A stretch of DNA of 12,333 nucleotides from JBDRZD01 sp964623395 (GTDB lineage: Bacteria > Hydrothermota > Hydrothermia > Hydrothermales > Hydrothermaceae), in the NCBI GenBank assembly GCA_964623395.1, contig CAZUSI010000043.1, positions 1 to 12,333 on the forward strand. The letters are read 5' to 3'. This document shows, piece after piece, positions 1 to 7,500 of this stretch (its first letter is position 1; the number at the start of each line of letters is the position of its first letter). The position numbers and the translations under genes were made by a program. The notes below the pieces were generated by a model that saw only the letters and a program-made list of their open reading frames with translations, was not told where the DNA came from and did not search any database.

Positions 1-7
1 AAATCAT

Positions 8-667
8 TTATATCTCTTCTTTATGATGTTTAATTACTTTTCCCTTAACCATGAATATAACATCTTCGCATAAATTTGTTGAAAGGTCTGCTATTCTTTC
101 AATACTCCTTGCAATTCTCATCAAATGAAAGGATCTTTCTATTGTTGACGGGTCCTGCATCATATATGTAATGAGTTCTCTATAAATTTGGTCTCTTAAA
201 GAATCCACTAAATCATCTCTTATACATACATCTTTTGCAAGTTCAATTTTTCTTTCTATAAAAGAAGTTATGCTATCCTTTAACATTTGAATTGCAATTT
301 CTGCCATTCTTGGTATATCAATTAATGGCTTAACAGGTGGACGCTCAATTAAAAAAAGAGCACTTTCACAAATATTAACTGCTTCATCACCCATTCTTTC
401 TAAATCATTATTAATTTTTAATATCATAAGAGCAGTTCTTAAATATTCTGCTTCTGGATGATAAAGAGCAATAAATTTTGTAACCATATCATCTACTTCA
501 ATCTCCATATCATTCACCTTTTTTTCTTCTTTTTCAATGACCTCATCTAAAATTTCCTTATTTCTTTCTAATAATCCCTTTATGCTTTTTTCTATCATCT
601 CCTCTACAATTAAAGCCATTTCAATTATTTTTTCCTTTAATTTATTAATTTTTTCCTCAACAATCAT
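8..667 (-). CDS. phoU: Phosphate transport regulator PhoU
   Basis: Cytoplasmic PhoU acts with the PstSCAB transporter to restrain phosphate uptake and, where a PhoR/PhoB-type system exists, to signal phosphate sufficiency. The protein has two three-helix bundles. Each carries the family's acidic metal-binding motif: an ERMGDEAVNICE segment in the first half, and an ERIADLSTNLCEDVIF segment near the C-terminus that closely matches the family. I start at the ATG at 667, giving 219 residues, the usual PhoU size. A GGGAGG Shine-Dalgarno lies 4 nt upstream of it. An in-frame TTG at 679 would place this ribosome-binding site inside the coding region, so I reject it. It is the last visible gene of the operon, 12 bp after the pstB stop. 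No phoB or phoR is seen. The identification is firm. Confidence 0.96.
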   Translation of the reverse strand: MIVEEKINKLKEKIIEMALIVEEMIEKSIKGLLERNKEILDEVIEKEEKKVNDMEIEVDDMVTKFIALYHPEAEYLRTALMILKINNDLERMGDEAVNICESALFLIERPPVKPLIDIPRMAEIAIQMLKDSITSFIERKIELAKDVCIRDDLVDSLRDQIYRELITYMMQDPSTIERSFHLMRIARSIERIADLSTNLCEDVIFMVKGKVIKHHKEEI

Positions 668-679
668 TTTACCTCCCAA

Positions 680-1438
680 TTATCCAAATTTCCCTAATAA
701 ATAATTTTCAGTTCTTGGATCAGATGGAACTGTAAATATTTTTTCAGTTTTATCAAATTCGATGAGTTCCCCTAAAAGTAAAAAAGCAGTATAATCAGAT
801 ATTCTTGATGCCTGCTGAAGATTATGGGTAACAATAATAACAGTATAATTTTCTTTTAAATTTAATATAAGTTCTTCAATTTTTGCTGCTGAAATTGGAT
901 CTAAAGCAGATGTTGGTTCATCCATCAATAATATTTCTGGATTAAGAGCAATTGCCCTTGCAATACATAATCTTTGCTGTTGACCACCTGAGAGAAAATT
1001 CCCTTTTTTATGAAGAGAATCTTTAACTTCATCCCATAATCCAACCTTTTTTAATGTTTCATAAACTATTTTTTCCTCTTCCCTTTTTGAAAGTTTTACC
1101 CCATTTAAACGATAACCTGAAAGAACATTTTCATAGATACTCATCGTAGGAAATGGATTTGGTTTTTGAAACACCATTCCAATTTTTCTTCTTACTATCA
1201 TTGGCTCCATTTCATAAATGTTTTCCTCATTTAAAAAAATTTTACCTTCTACTTTCCCACCAGGAGAAAGTTCATGTAACCTATTTATACATCTTAAAAG
1301 AGTTGTTTTTCCACATCCAGAAGGTCCCATAATTGCTGTCACTTTATTTTTTAGTATTTTAAGATTAATATTTTTTAATACATGATTTTCAAAATAATAG
1401 GCATTTAAATTTTCAATTCTTAAAATCTCACTTTCCAT
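680..1438 (-). CDS. pstB: Phosphate ABC transporter ATP-binding protein PstB
   Basis: This is the ATPase subunit that powers phosphate import through PstC/PstA at the inner face of the membrane. All ABC motifs are intact: Walker A GPSGCGKT (residues 38-45), a Q-loop with the PstB-typical VFQKPNPFP (89-97), signature LSGGQQQR (149-156), Walker B ILLMDEP with catalytic E174, D-loop SALD and switch H205. At 252 residues it is the normal PstB length. The ATG at 1438 lies within the end of pstA, a 19-bp overlap. It has no good Shine-Dalgarno, so translation is probably coupled to pstA. phoU follows after 12 bp. Confidence 0.97.
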   Translation of the reverse strand: MESEILRIENLNAYYFENHVLKNINLKILKNKVTAIMGPSGCGKTTLLRCINRLHELSPGGKVEGKIFLNEENIYEMEPMIVRRKIGMVFQKPNPFPTMSIYENVLSGYRLNGVKLSKREEEKIVYETLKKVGLWDEVKDSLHKKGNFLSGGQQQRLCIARAIALNPEILLMDEPTSALDPISAAKIEELILNLKENYTVIIVTHNLQQASRISDYTAFLLLGELIEFDKTEKIFTVPSDPRTENYLLGKFG

Positions 1439-2265
1439 CTTTTAATAATCCATTTAGAAAAAAAATTTAAAGTAAAAACAATTAAAATCAAAATAAAAGA
1501 AGCTGCCCATGCCTTTTGATGCCATTCAGGGAAAGGACTTTTTGCATAATTATAAATTAAATGAGGTAATGCTTCAATTGGTTTAAATATATTTAAGTTC
1601 ATATAGGGATTACCAAAAGCAGTGAAAAGTAAAGGGGCTGTTTCACCGGCAATTCTTGATATTCCAATAAGAATTCCTGTAATAATACCACTTAATCCTG
1701 CAGGTAAAATAACAAATAAAAGGGTTTTATAATAAGGAACCCCAAGAGACAAAGAAGCTTCTTTTAAACTTTGTGGAATTAAACTCAATGTCTCTTTAAC
1801 TGATTTTATAATTACTGGAAGCATCATTATAGAAAGCGCAATACTACCTGAAAAAGCAGAAAAATTTTTCATTGGTTTTACAATCCATAAATAGGCAATG
1901 ATTCCAAGAACAATTGAAGGGATACCCTGTAAAATATCTACAAGAAAATCTACTATTTTTGCTAATTTTTTATCTTTATTTTCTGAAAGATAAATGCCAA
2001 CTGAAATTCCAATTGGTGTTGATAGAAAAAAAGAAATAAAAATTAAAATAAATGTTCCTACAATTGCATTTGCTATTCCTCCACCCTTTTCTCCAACAGG
2101 TTTTGGTAAATTGAAAATGAATTCAAAATTTATAGAAGAAATCCCATTTTTTATTAAATGAAAAAGAATAAGAAATAATGGTAAAATTGAAAAAAAGGAG
2201 AAAAAAATCGTGATAATTTTAAATAACCTATCTTTTATAATCCTATTAAAATTTTTTTCTTTCAT
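1420..2265 (-). CDS. pstA: Phosphate ABC transporter permease PstA
   Basis: One of the two inner-membrane permease subunits forming the phosphate channel. It has 281 residues with about six hydrophobic segments, the first near residues 15-38. The cytoplasmic EAA-type coupling loop that docks onto PstB reads EASLSLGVPYYKT, followed by the PstA-typical SRIAGETAPLLFTAFGN. The ATG at 2265 overlaps the pstC stop as ATGA. No Shine-Dalgarno is visible, consistent with translational coupling. The 3' end overlaps pstB by 19 bp. The GETAPLLFTA signature and the gene order separate it from pstC. Confidence 0.96.
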   Translation of the reverse strand: MKEKNFNRIIKDRLFKIITIFFSFFSILPLFLILFHLIKNGISSINFEFIFNLPKPVGEKGGGIANAIVGTFILIFISFFLSTPIGISVGIYLSENKDKKLAKIVDFLVDILQGIPSIVLGIIAYLWIVKPMKNFSAFSGSIALSIMMLPVIIKSVKETLSLIPQSLKEASLSLGVPYYKTLLFVILPAGLSGIITGILIGISRIAGETAPLLFTAFGNPYMNLNIFKPIEALPHLIYNYAKSPFPEWHQKAWAASFILILIVFTLNFFSKWIIKRWKVRF

Positions 2266-3110
2266 TTTACAATATATTTTCTCACAAGAATTCTTCCAAT
2301 AAAGTTTATTATAAATGTGACCAAAAATAAAAAAAGCCCAATTTCAATTAAAGCAGAGAGATACAAATCTCCTGTTGCCTCTGTGAATTCATTTGCTATT
2401 ACTGATGCCATTGTATTACCTGGAGAAAAAATATTTTTAGGAAGAATATTTGCATTTCCAATTACCATTGTAACAGCCATTGTTTCTCCCAATGCTCTTC
2501 CAAGAGAAAGAAATATTCCTGATAAAATTCCAGAAATTGCATATGGAATTATAACTTTTTTAATTACTTCATATCTTGTGGCCCCAAGAGAATAGGCTGC
2601 TTCCTTAATTTCTGAAGGAACAAGCTCTATTACCTCTCTTCCAATAGATGAAGAATAAGGAATTATCATGATGGATAAAATTATAGAGGCAGTAAATATT
2701 CCTACTCCATAAGGAGTAATTCCCATTTTAATTTCTAAATTCCTTATTATAGGCACAAGAAAAAATAAACCCCAGAATCCATAAATTATTGAAGGAATTC
2801 CTGCAAGGAGGTCTAAAAGATTTTTTAAAATTAAAGATAATTTCCCTTCTCTATAATATTCACCAAGAAAAATAGAGAGAGAAAGGGAAAAGGGAATTGA
2901 GATTATAAGTGCTAAAAAAGAAGTTAAAATTGTTCCAATTAGAAATGGAAGAGCACCAAATTCATTAAATACAGGGTCCCATTTTTTTTCATAGAAAAAT
3001 TTAATTCCAAATGCTTTTAAAGATGGATATGAATTGAAAATAAGTGTTAAAAACATTGAAAAAATCAAGAAAATTATAAAAATTCCAGAAAGAAAAAGAA
3101 TTTTTTTGAA
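2262..3110 (-). CDS. pstC: Phosphate ABC transporter permease PstC (5' end in gap)
   Basis: The partner permease of PstA. It shows the PstC features FGALPFLIGTILTSF, the AGIPSIIYGFWGLFFLVP segment, the coupling loop EAAYSLGATRYEV and the GRALGETMAVTMVIGN signature. The visible part is 282 codons. A TTG at 3068 could be taken as the start, but I reject it. The same frame stays open to the gap edge at 3110 and encodes a continuous hydrophobic stretch (FKKILFLSGIFIIFLIFSMF) that is the expected first transmembrane helix. The TTG would cut that helix in half. The real start and probably 5-20 residues lie in the N run. The stop overlaps pstA as ATGA. Confidence 0.95.
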   Translation of the reverse strand, partial: FKKILFLSGIFIIFLIFSMFLTLIFNSYPSLKAFGIKFFYEKKWDPVFNEFGALPFLIGTILTSFLALIISIPFSLSLSIFLGEYYREGKLSLILKNLLDLLAGIPSIIYGFWGLFFLVPIIRNLEIKMGITPYGVGIFTASIILSIMIIPYSSSIGREVIELVPSEIKEAAYSLGATRYEVIKKVIIPYAISGILSGIFLSLGRALGETMAVTMVIGNANILPKNIFSPGNTMASVIANEFTEATGDLYLSALIEIGLFLFLVTFIINFIGRILVRKYIVK

Positions 3111-3210
3111 NNNNNNNNNNNNNNNNNNNNNNNNNNNNNNNNNNNNNNNNNNNNNNNNNNNNNNNNNNNNNNNNNNNNNNNNNNNNNNNNNNNNNNNNNN
3201 NNNNNNNNNN
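3111..3210. other. Assembly gap of exactly 100 N
   Basis: An unknown stretch between the visible 5' part of pstC and a point 14 bp downstream of the pstS stop. It should hold the pstC start codon, its ribosome-binding site and the short pstS-pstC spacer. Exactly 100 N suggests a placeholder. Unlike the second gap, the real missing length here could plausibly be near 100 bp. Confidence 0.98.
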
Positions 3211-3224
3211 TCTTCAATTTAAAT

Positions 3225-4262
3225 TTATTTTAAAATATTTTCTCCTTTATAGGTTATTGATTTTATTATTTTTTCTGCCTTTGAAACTGCCTCAGGTGGT
3301 AAAGGTGCATAATGCAATGGCTTTGTATATTCTTGACCTTCATGTATCATCCACCATAAAAGATTTACAAGTTCTTCTGCTCTTTTTTTCTCCCTTCCTT
3401 CATAACTTTGTTCCTTATAAACTAAAATATAGGTAAATCCACTAATTGGGTAACCATCTTCTGCATCAGTATCCGTTATTGAAATCCTTGTATCAGGTGG
3501 TAAATCTATCTTGGCAGCATTTGAAACTGTTTCAATACTTGGTTTTATAAATTTCCCTTTTTTATTTTTAATTAAACCAAAAGGTAAATTATTTTGTAAA
3601 GCATAAATAAGTTCCACATATCCAATGCTTCCAGGCATTTGTTTTATAAGTCCTGAAACCCCCTCATTACCCTTTCCTCCAATTCCAATAGGCCAATTGA
3701 CAGAAGTTCCTGCCCCAACTTTTTCTTTCCATTCCTTACTTATTTTTGAAAGGTAATCAGTAAAAATAAATGTTGTTCCACTTCCATCTGACCTATGAAC
3801 AACAATTATTTCCAGATCCGGAAATTTGATATCTGGATTAATCTCCAATATTTTTTTATCATTCCATTTTTTAATTCTCCCAAGAAAGATATCTGAGATA
3901 ATTTCAGGAGTAAATTTGATTTCTGGATTACCAGGTAAGTTATAAGTTAAAACAACTGCCCCAAGACATATTGGTATATGAAGAATTTCTGCTGGCATCT
4001 TTTTAAGATCTTCATCACTCATAAAGGCATCAGATGCCCCAAAATCAACAACTTTATTTATAATTTGTCTTATACCCCCACCAGAACCTATTGACTGGTA
4101 ATTTATCTTTACTCCTTTTTCCTTATAATAAACATCAAACATTTTTGTATATAAAGGATAGGGAAAAGTGGCACCTGCTCCAACAATTTCTATATTTTGA
4201 GAAAATAAAAGGGAAGATAAAAATGCTAAAAAGAACCCTACATTTTTATTTATGATTTTCAT
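3225..4262 (-). CDS. pstS: Periplasmic phosphate-binding protein PstS
   Basis: The substrate-binding protein that captures phosphate and delivers it to PstC/PstA. Residues 1-21 form a Sec signal peptide (KIINKN, then a VGFFLAFLSSLLF core) with likely cleavage just before QN. No lipobox cysteine is present, so it should be free in a periplasm. The phosphate-site motifs are all visible: GAGATFPYPLY near residue 28, SIGSGGGIRQI, DFGASDA, HRSDGSGTTFIFTDYLS, and NEGVSGLIK with GSIGYVE. At 345 residues it has the normal length. The ATG at 4262 has an excellent AGGAGG (4274-4269) 6 nt upstream. It is the first gene of the operon. Confidence 0.97.
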   Translation of the reverse strand: MKIINKNVGFFLAFLSSLLFSQNIEIVGAGATFPYPLYTKMFDVYYKEKGVKINYQSIGSGGGIRQIINKVVDFGASDAFMSDEDLKKMPAEILHIPICLGAVVLTYNLPGNPEIKFTPEIISDIFLGRIKKWNDKKILEINPDIKFPDLEIIVVHRSDGSGTTFIFTDYLSKISKEWKEKVGAGTSVNWPIGIGGKGNEGVSGLIKQMPGSIGYVELIYALQNNLPFGLIKNKKGKFIKPSIETVSNAAKIDLPPDTRISITDTDAEDGYPISGFTYILVYKEQSYEGREKKRAEELVNLLWWMIHEGQEYTKPLHYAPLPPEAVSKAEKIIKSITYKGENILK

Positions 4263-4301
4263 ATCAAACCTCCTTTAAAGGGGAAATTGAATTTTATATA
4301 A

Positions 4302-4331
4302 ATTATAAAGGACTTTAAAATAAAAAAACAA
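4302..4331 (-). promoter_or_regulatory. Predicted sigma-70-type promoter of the pst operon
   Basis: On the minus strand, TTGTTT (4331-4326) and a perfect TATAAT (4307-4302) are separated by 18 bp. Transcription would start near 4295, leaving a leader of about 33 nt that carries the pstS AGGAGG. The -35 matches the consensus at only three positions, as expected if an activator assists. I saw no recognisable Pho box, but the regulator of this lineage is unknown. Confidence 0.55.
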
Positions 4332-4332
4332 A

Positions 4333-4362
4333 TTGGAAATTTTAAAAATATTCCCTTATAAT
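4333..4362 (+). promoter_or_regulatory. Predicted promoter of the M16 peptidase gene, giving a leaderless mRNA
   Basis: TTGGAA (4333-4338), an 18-bp spacer and a perfect TATAAT (4357-4362). The usual start point, 7 nt after the last T of the -10, falls on 4369, the A of the peptidase ATG. There is no Shine-Dalgarno before that ATG. The -35 is separated by one base from the -35 of the divergent pst promoter. The TTG of this -35 is also an in-frame potential start codon for the peptidase ORF, which would be a false start. Confidence 0.6.
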
Positions 4363-4368
4363 TTTAGA

Positions 4369-6843
4369 ATGAAAGAAATTTTATATTTTATTTTTTCCTC
4401 TTATTTAAAATTTAATTTATGGAATGGAATAGAAGTTTTTCTTAAAGAAGAAAAGTCATACCCCCTTGTAAGTTTTATGGTAATTGTTCATTCTGGAAGT
4501 TTATATGAAAAACCTGAAGAACTTGGATTAACACATTTTCTTGAACATATGCTATTTGATGGGACAAAAAATTTAAAAAGGGAAAAATTGAATGAAGAAT
4601 TTTCAAATAGTGGAATATATGTAAATGCTTTTACAAGAGAAGATTATACTGCTTTTTTCTTTACTTCTCCATCAAAGGAAATAGAAAAAGGAATTTATCT
4701 TTTATCGGAAATGCTTTTTGAATCAATTTTCCCTGACGAGGAATTTGAAAAGGAAAAAAATGTTGTTATTGAAGAATTTTATATGGAAAGTAAAAGAGAG
4801 GAAAACTTACACGATTTTGAAGCAATTAAATATCTTTTTTCAGGAACCCCATATTCAAATCCTACAATTGGATATGAAGAAACAATAAAAAATTTAAAAA
4901 AGGAAAAATTGATAGATTTTTGGAAAAAACATTATAATCCATCAAATATGAGTATAATAGCAATTGGTGATTTTGAAATAGAAAATATTATGGAAATTAT
5001 AAATTTATACTTTGGAAAATATCCACCAAATGGGGAAAAAGAAGAAATTTATTTTGAGAATATTAAATATAAAGGGAAGGAAATATTTAAGAAAAGGACA
5101 AATTTTTTAAAAAATTATATTACAATTGGATTTAATGCCCCTTTATTAAAAGAAAAAAATTCTGAATATTTTTTAATTTTTAATAAAATTTTGAATTCGG
5201 AAAAAATAAAGGAAAAATTTAAAAATAAATTTAAAGGTGTTGAAGAAATAAGTTTTGATTATTTTTCAAGAAAAGGAATAGGAGTTTTTCTTTTAAAGGC
5301 AATATATGAAGAGAATGGATTAGAGGATAAAATTTTTGAGGAAATAGATGATTTTTTAAAGGAAATTATAAATGATTTGAGAAAAAGGGACTTTGAAGGG
5401 GCAAAAAATTCTTTAATTTATGAAAGGATTTTTAATGAAGAAAATTATACATATGCACTCATATTTAAAAGTTATTATATTCCATTTGGTGGTCCTTTTT
5501 TTGAAGAAAATCTCTTTGAAAGAATAAAAAGGGCAAAATTTAAGGAATTTAAAAAGTTTTTTAAAAATTATAATTTTGAAGAAAGAAGAGGATTTGCAAG
5601 TATAAAAAAGGAAGAAAAAGAAGAAGAAAAATTAAAGGAATATAAAATTGAAAGAAAAATAATAAATGGGAACAAAATAATTTTCAAATATGAACCAGAT
5701 TCAAAAATACTTGCAATTCATTTTTTGATAAAAAATAGAAATTTGATTGAGAAAAAAAGTGGAATTTCAGAAATTTTATCAAGAATAATATTTAAAAATT
5801 TAAGTGAGATTGAAGAAATTGGAGCAAGGATAAAAACATTTGATGATCCATATCTTACTTTTGATGATTATTATCATAGAAGGGATTTTTTATATATAAG
5901 ATTGGAAGTTCCAAAGGAAAATTCTTTTAAGGCATTAAAAATTTTAAAGAAAAAGATAGAAAATTTAGATTTTTATGAAAAAGATTTTGAAAATTTTAAA
6001 AGGGAAGTTATTTCAATTTTAAAAAGGCAGGAAAAGGATCCCTATTATTTATCCGATAAAATTTTATTTGAAAATATTTTTGAAGGTAAAAATTTTTCAA
6101 AACCAATTCTTGGAAATGAAGAAGAAATTAATAGAATAGAAATTGATGAAATAAAAGAAAGTTATAAAAAATTTTTTTCAAGAGAAAATCTTATAATAGG
6201 AATAGTTTCACCTTTTCCCTTTAAAAAAATAGAAAATTATTTAAATATTGGTTTTGATGAAAAAATTGAAGAAGAAACTTTTGATATAGAAAATAAATCC
6301 TTTATGAAAATAATAAATCTTGATTCAAAACAAACATACATAAGGATTGCAAGAATTATACCAGATTTAAATAGTGAAGAAAATAAAATTTTAAAAACAA
6401 TCTCTTTAATAATTTCAAAAAAATTGCAGGAAAATATAAGGGAAAAAATGGGTGCCTCTTATAGACTTGGAGCAAATGTATCAGATTATCCTAATTTTTC
6501 AATATTTGAAATTGAAATAGGAACTTCTCCTTTAAAATGGAAGGAAGTTCTTAAAAAAACTTTTGAAATAATTGATGAAATTAAACAAAATCCACCAAAA
6601 AAAGAAGAGATTGAAAAAATTCTTTTATCCTTTTATGGAAGGAATTTAAGGTTTCATCAATCAAAAATTAATCAGGCATATTTTATGAGTTTTTATGAAT
6701 ATTTAGGAGCGGGCTATGAATATGATTTAAAAATTTTTGAAATTTTAAAAGACGCAAATTATGATAAACTACCTTATATAATTGAAAATTATTTAAAAAA
6801 GGAGGATTTTGGAATTGTAATTGTAGGGGTAAAGGAGGAATGA
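4369..6843 (+). CDS. Two-domain M16 family zinc metallopeptidase
   Basis: A predicted 824-residue peptidase of the pitrilysin/processing-peptidase family, built of two homologous halves in one chain. The first half carries the inverted zinc motif H56-F-L-E59-H60. The distal zinc-ligand glutamate is E136 in VVIEEF, 76 residues further on, the expected spacing. The second half begins near residue 425, lacks the zinc motif, and keeps the family's substrate-contact Arg and Tyr (R691 and Y698 in REKMGASY). This catalytic-plus-degenerate arrangement is normal for M16. I choose the ATG at 4369 because the family core (LKFNLWNGIEV) begins about 12 residues later and a -10 element sits just before it. 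The upstream TTG at 4333 is the promoter -35. The N-terminus is hydrophobic but short and not a convincing signal peptide, so location is uncertain. The stop overlaps the next gene. Confidence 0.9.
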   Translation: MKEILYFIFSSYLKFNLWNGIEVFLKEEKSYPLVSFMVIVHSGSLYEKPEELGLTHFLEHMLFDGTKNLKREKLNEEFSNSGIYVNAFTREDYTAFFFTSPSKEIEKGIYLLSEMLFESIFPDEEFEKEKNVVIEEFYMESKREENLHDFEAIKYLFSGTPYSNPTIGYEETIKNLKKEKLIDFWKKHYNPSNMSIIAIGDFEIENIMEIINLYFGKYPPNGEKEEIYFENIKYKGKEIFKKRTNFLKNYITIGFNAPLLKEKNSEYFLIFNKILNSEKIKEKFKNKFKGVEEISFDYFSRKGIGVFLLKAIYEENGLEDKIFEEIDDFLKEIINDLRKRDFEGAKNSLIYERIFNEENYTYALIFKSYYIPFGGPFFEENLFERIKRAKFKEFKKFFKNYNFEERRGFASIKKEEKEEEKLKEYKIERKIINGNKIIFKYEPDSKILAIHFLIKNRNLIEKKSGISEILSRIIFKNLSEIEEIGARIKTFDDPYLTFDDYYHRRDFLYIRLEVPKENSFKALKILKKKIENLDFYEKDFENFKREVISILKRQEKDPYYLSDKILFENIFEGKNFSKPILGNEEEINRIEIDEIKESYKKFFSRENLIIGIVSPFPFKKIENYLNIGFDEKIEEETFDIENKSFMKIINLDSKQTYIRIARIIPDLNSEENKILKTISLIISKKLQENIREKMGASYRLGANVSDYPNFSIFEIEIGTSPLKWKEVLKKTFEIIDEIKQNPPKKEEIEKILLSFYGRNLRFHQSKINQAYFMSFYEYLGAGYEYDLKIFEILKDANYDKLPYIIENYLKKEDFGIVIVGVKEE

Positions 6844-7439
6844 TGAAAAAATTTAAAGAAAAAAATTTTAACCTTTACGGGCTTTATCCTACTATTCCAT
6901 GCATAGTTCTTGTAAAATTGGGTAATAAAATAAATGGGCTTTCAATAGCATGGCATACACTTCTTTCTGCATCTCCTCCCCTTTATGGAATATGTATTTC
7001 TCCGAAAAGATATTCTTATGAAATGATAAAGGAGGCAAAAGAATTTACAATTAATTTTATTCCTTTTGAAAAGAGTTTTTTATTAGCAGTTTTTGGAAGA
7101 ATAAGTGGAAAAGAAATGGATAAAATAAAAGTTTTCAATGTTGAAATATCTGAAAGTAAAATTATAAAAACACCAATTTTAAAAGATTCATTTATTTCTT
7201 ATGAATGTATATTAAAGAAGGAATTTGAAACAGGAGACCATTTTTTATTTGTAGGAGAAATTGTTGGCTCTTGGGAAGATGAAAAATTTTTTGAAGAGGG
7301 ATTACCAAATTTAAAAGTATATGAACCATGTTTTTATCTTGGAAAAGATATTTATGCAAAGGCAAAATTTGGTTTTTTAAAACAAAAAATTTCAAGAGAA
7401 GAAATAGATAAAATTTTAAAGTTTAAAAATAGAATTTGA
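6843..7439 (+). CDS. Flavin reductase-like FMN-binding split-barrel protein
   Basis: A 198-residue protein resembling the flavin reductase/flavoredoxin family, which binds FMN in a split beta-barrel. The supporting segment is NGLSIAWHTLLSASPPLYGICISPKRYSYEMI, where the family has an N-G-x-T/S core, a PP turn and the cofactor-facing strand. A KEFTINF strand and a GDHFLFVGEIVG strand follow in family order. The physiological substrate or partner cannot be read from the sequence. Two ATGs compete, at 6840 and 6843. GGAGG at 6834-6838 is only 1 nt from the first and 4 nt from the second, so I prefer 6843, which overlaps the peptidase stop as TGATG. It is probably cotranscribed with the peptidase. 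A terminator overlaps its stop codon. Confidence 0.8.
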   Translation: MKKFKEKNFNLYGLYPTIPCIVLVKLGNKINGLSIAWHTLLSASPPLYGICISPKRYSYEMIKEAKEFTINFIPFEKSFLLAVFGRISGKEMDKIKVFNVEISESKIIKTPILKDSFISYECILKKEFETGDHFLFVGEIVGSWEDEKFFEEGLPNLKVYEPCFYLGKDIYAKAKFGFLKQKISREEIDKILKFKNRI

Positions 7440-7455
7440 CTTAAATTCTTTTTTT
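7431..7455 (+). terminator. Predicted intrinsic terminator of the peptidase-flavin reductase operon
   Basis: AGAATTT (7431-7437) and AAATTCT (7443-7449) form a perfect 7-bp stem with loop GACTT, followed by an unbroken run of T to 7455. The stem has only one G-C pair, so it is weak by E. coli standards but reasonable for this composition. The TGA stop of the upstream gene lies at the stem-loop junction. Confidence 0.5.
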
Positions 7456-7465
7456 CCTTTATATT
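7436..7465 (+). promoter_or_regulatory. Candidate dnaA promoter
   Basis: TTGACT (7436-7441, 5 of 6 consensus) and TATATT (7460-7465, 5 of 6) are 18 bp apart. Transcription would start near 7472, giving a leader of about 185 nt that contains all the DnaA boxes. The -35 lies in the loop and 3' arm of the upstream terminator. A second, weaker candidate is TTGTGA (7468-7473) with TATTTT (7490-7495) and a 16-bp spacer. Confidence 0.45.
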
Positions 7466-7500
7466 TTTTGTGATTAATTAATTTTTTTCTATTTTAAGAG

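Noticed and set aside
2317..2595. Plus-strand ORF of about 92 codons inside pstC
   Set aside because: It lies wholly antisense to pstC, which has clear permease motifs. Its translation resembles no protein and begins without a ribosome-binding site.
4265..4285. Possible hairpin hiding the pstS Shine-Dalgarno (self-complementary CCTTTAAAGG)
   Set aside because: Without a loopless fold it allows only about three base pairs around a TTAA loop, too weak to count as a riboswitch or regulatory stem.
4263..4332. Search for a Pho box upstream of pstS
   Set aside because: I could not find repeats matching the E. coli or Bacillus PhoB/PhoP consensus. The region is too A/T-rich for a weak match to mean anything.
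7192..7395. Minus-strand ORF inside the flavin reductase gene, and similar ORFs at 7524-7745 and 8343-8537
   Set aside because: They are antisense to coding regions or to the origin region, low-complexity, and have no recognisable family.
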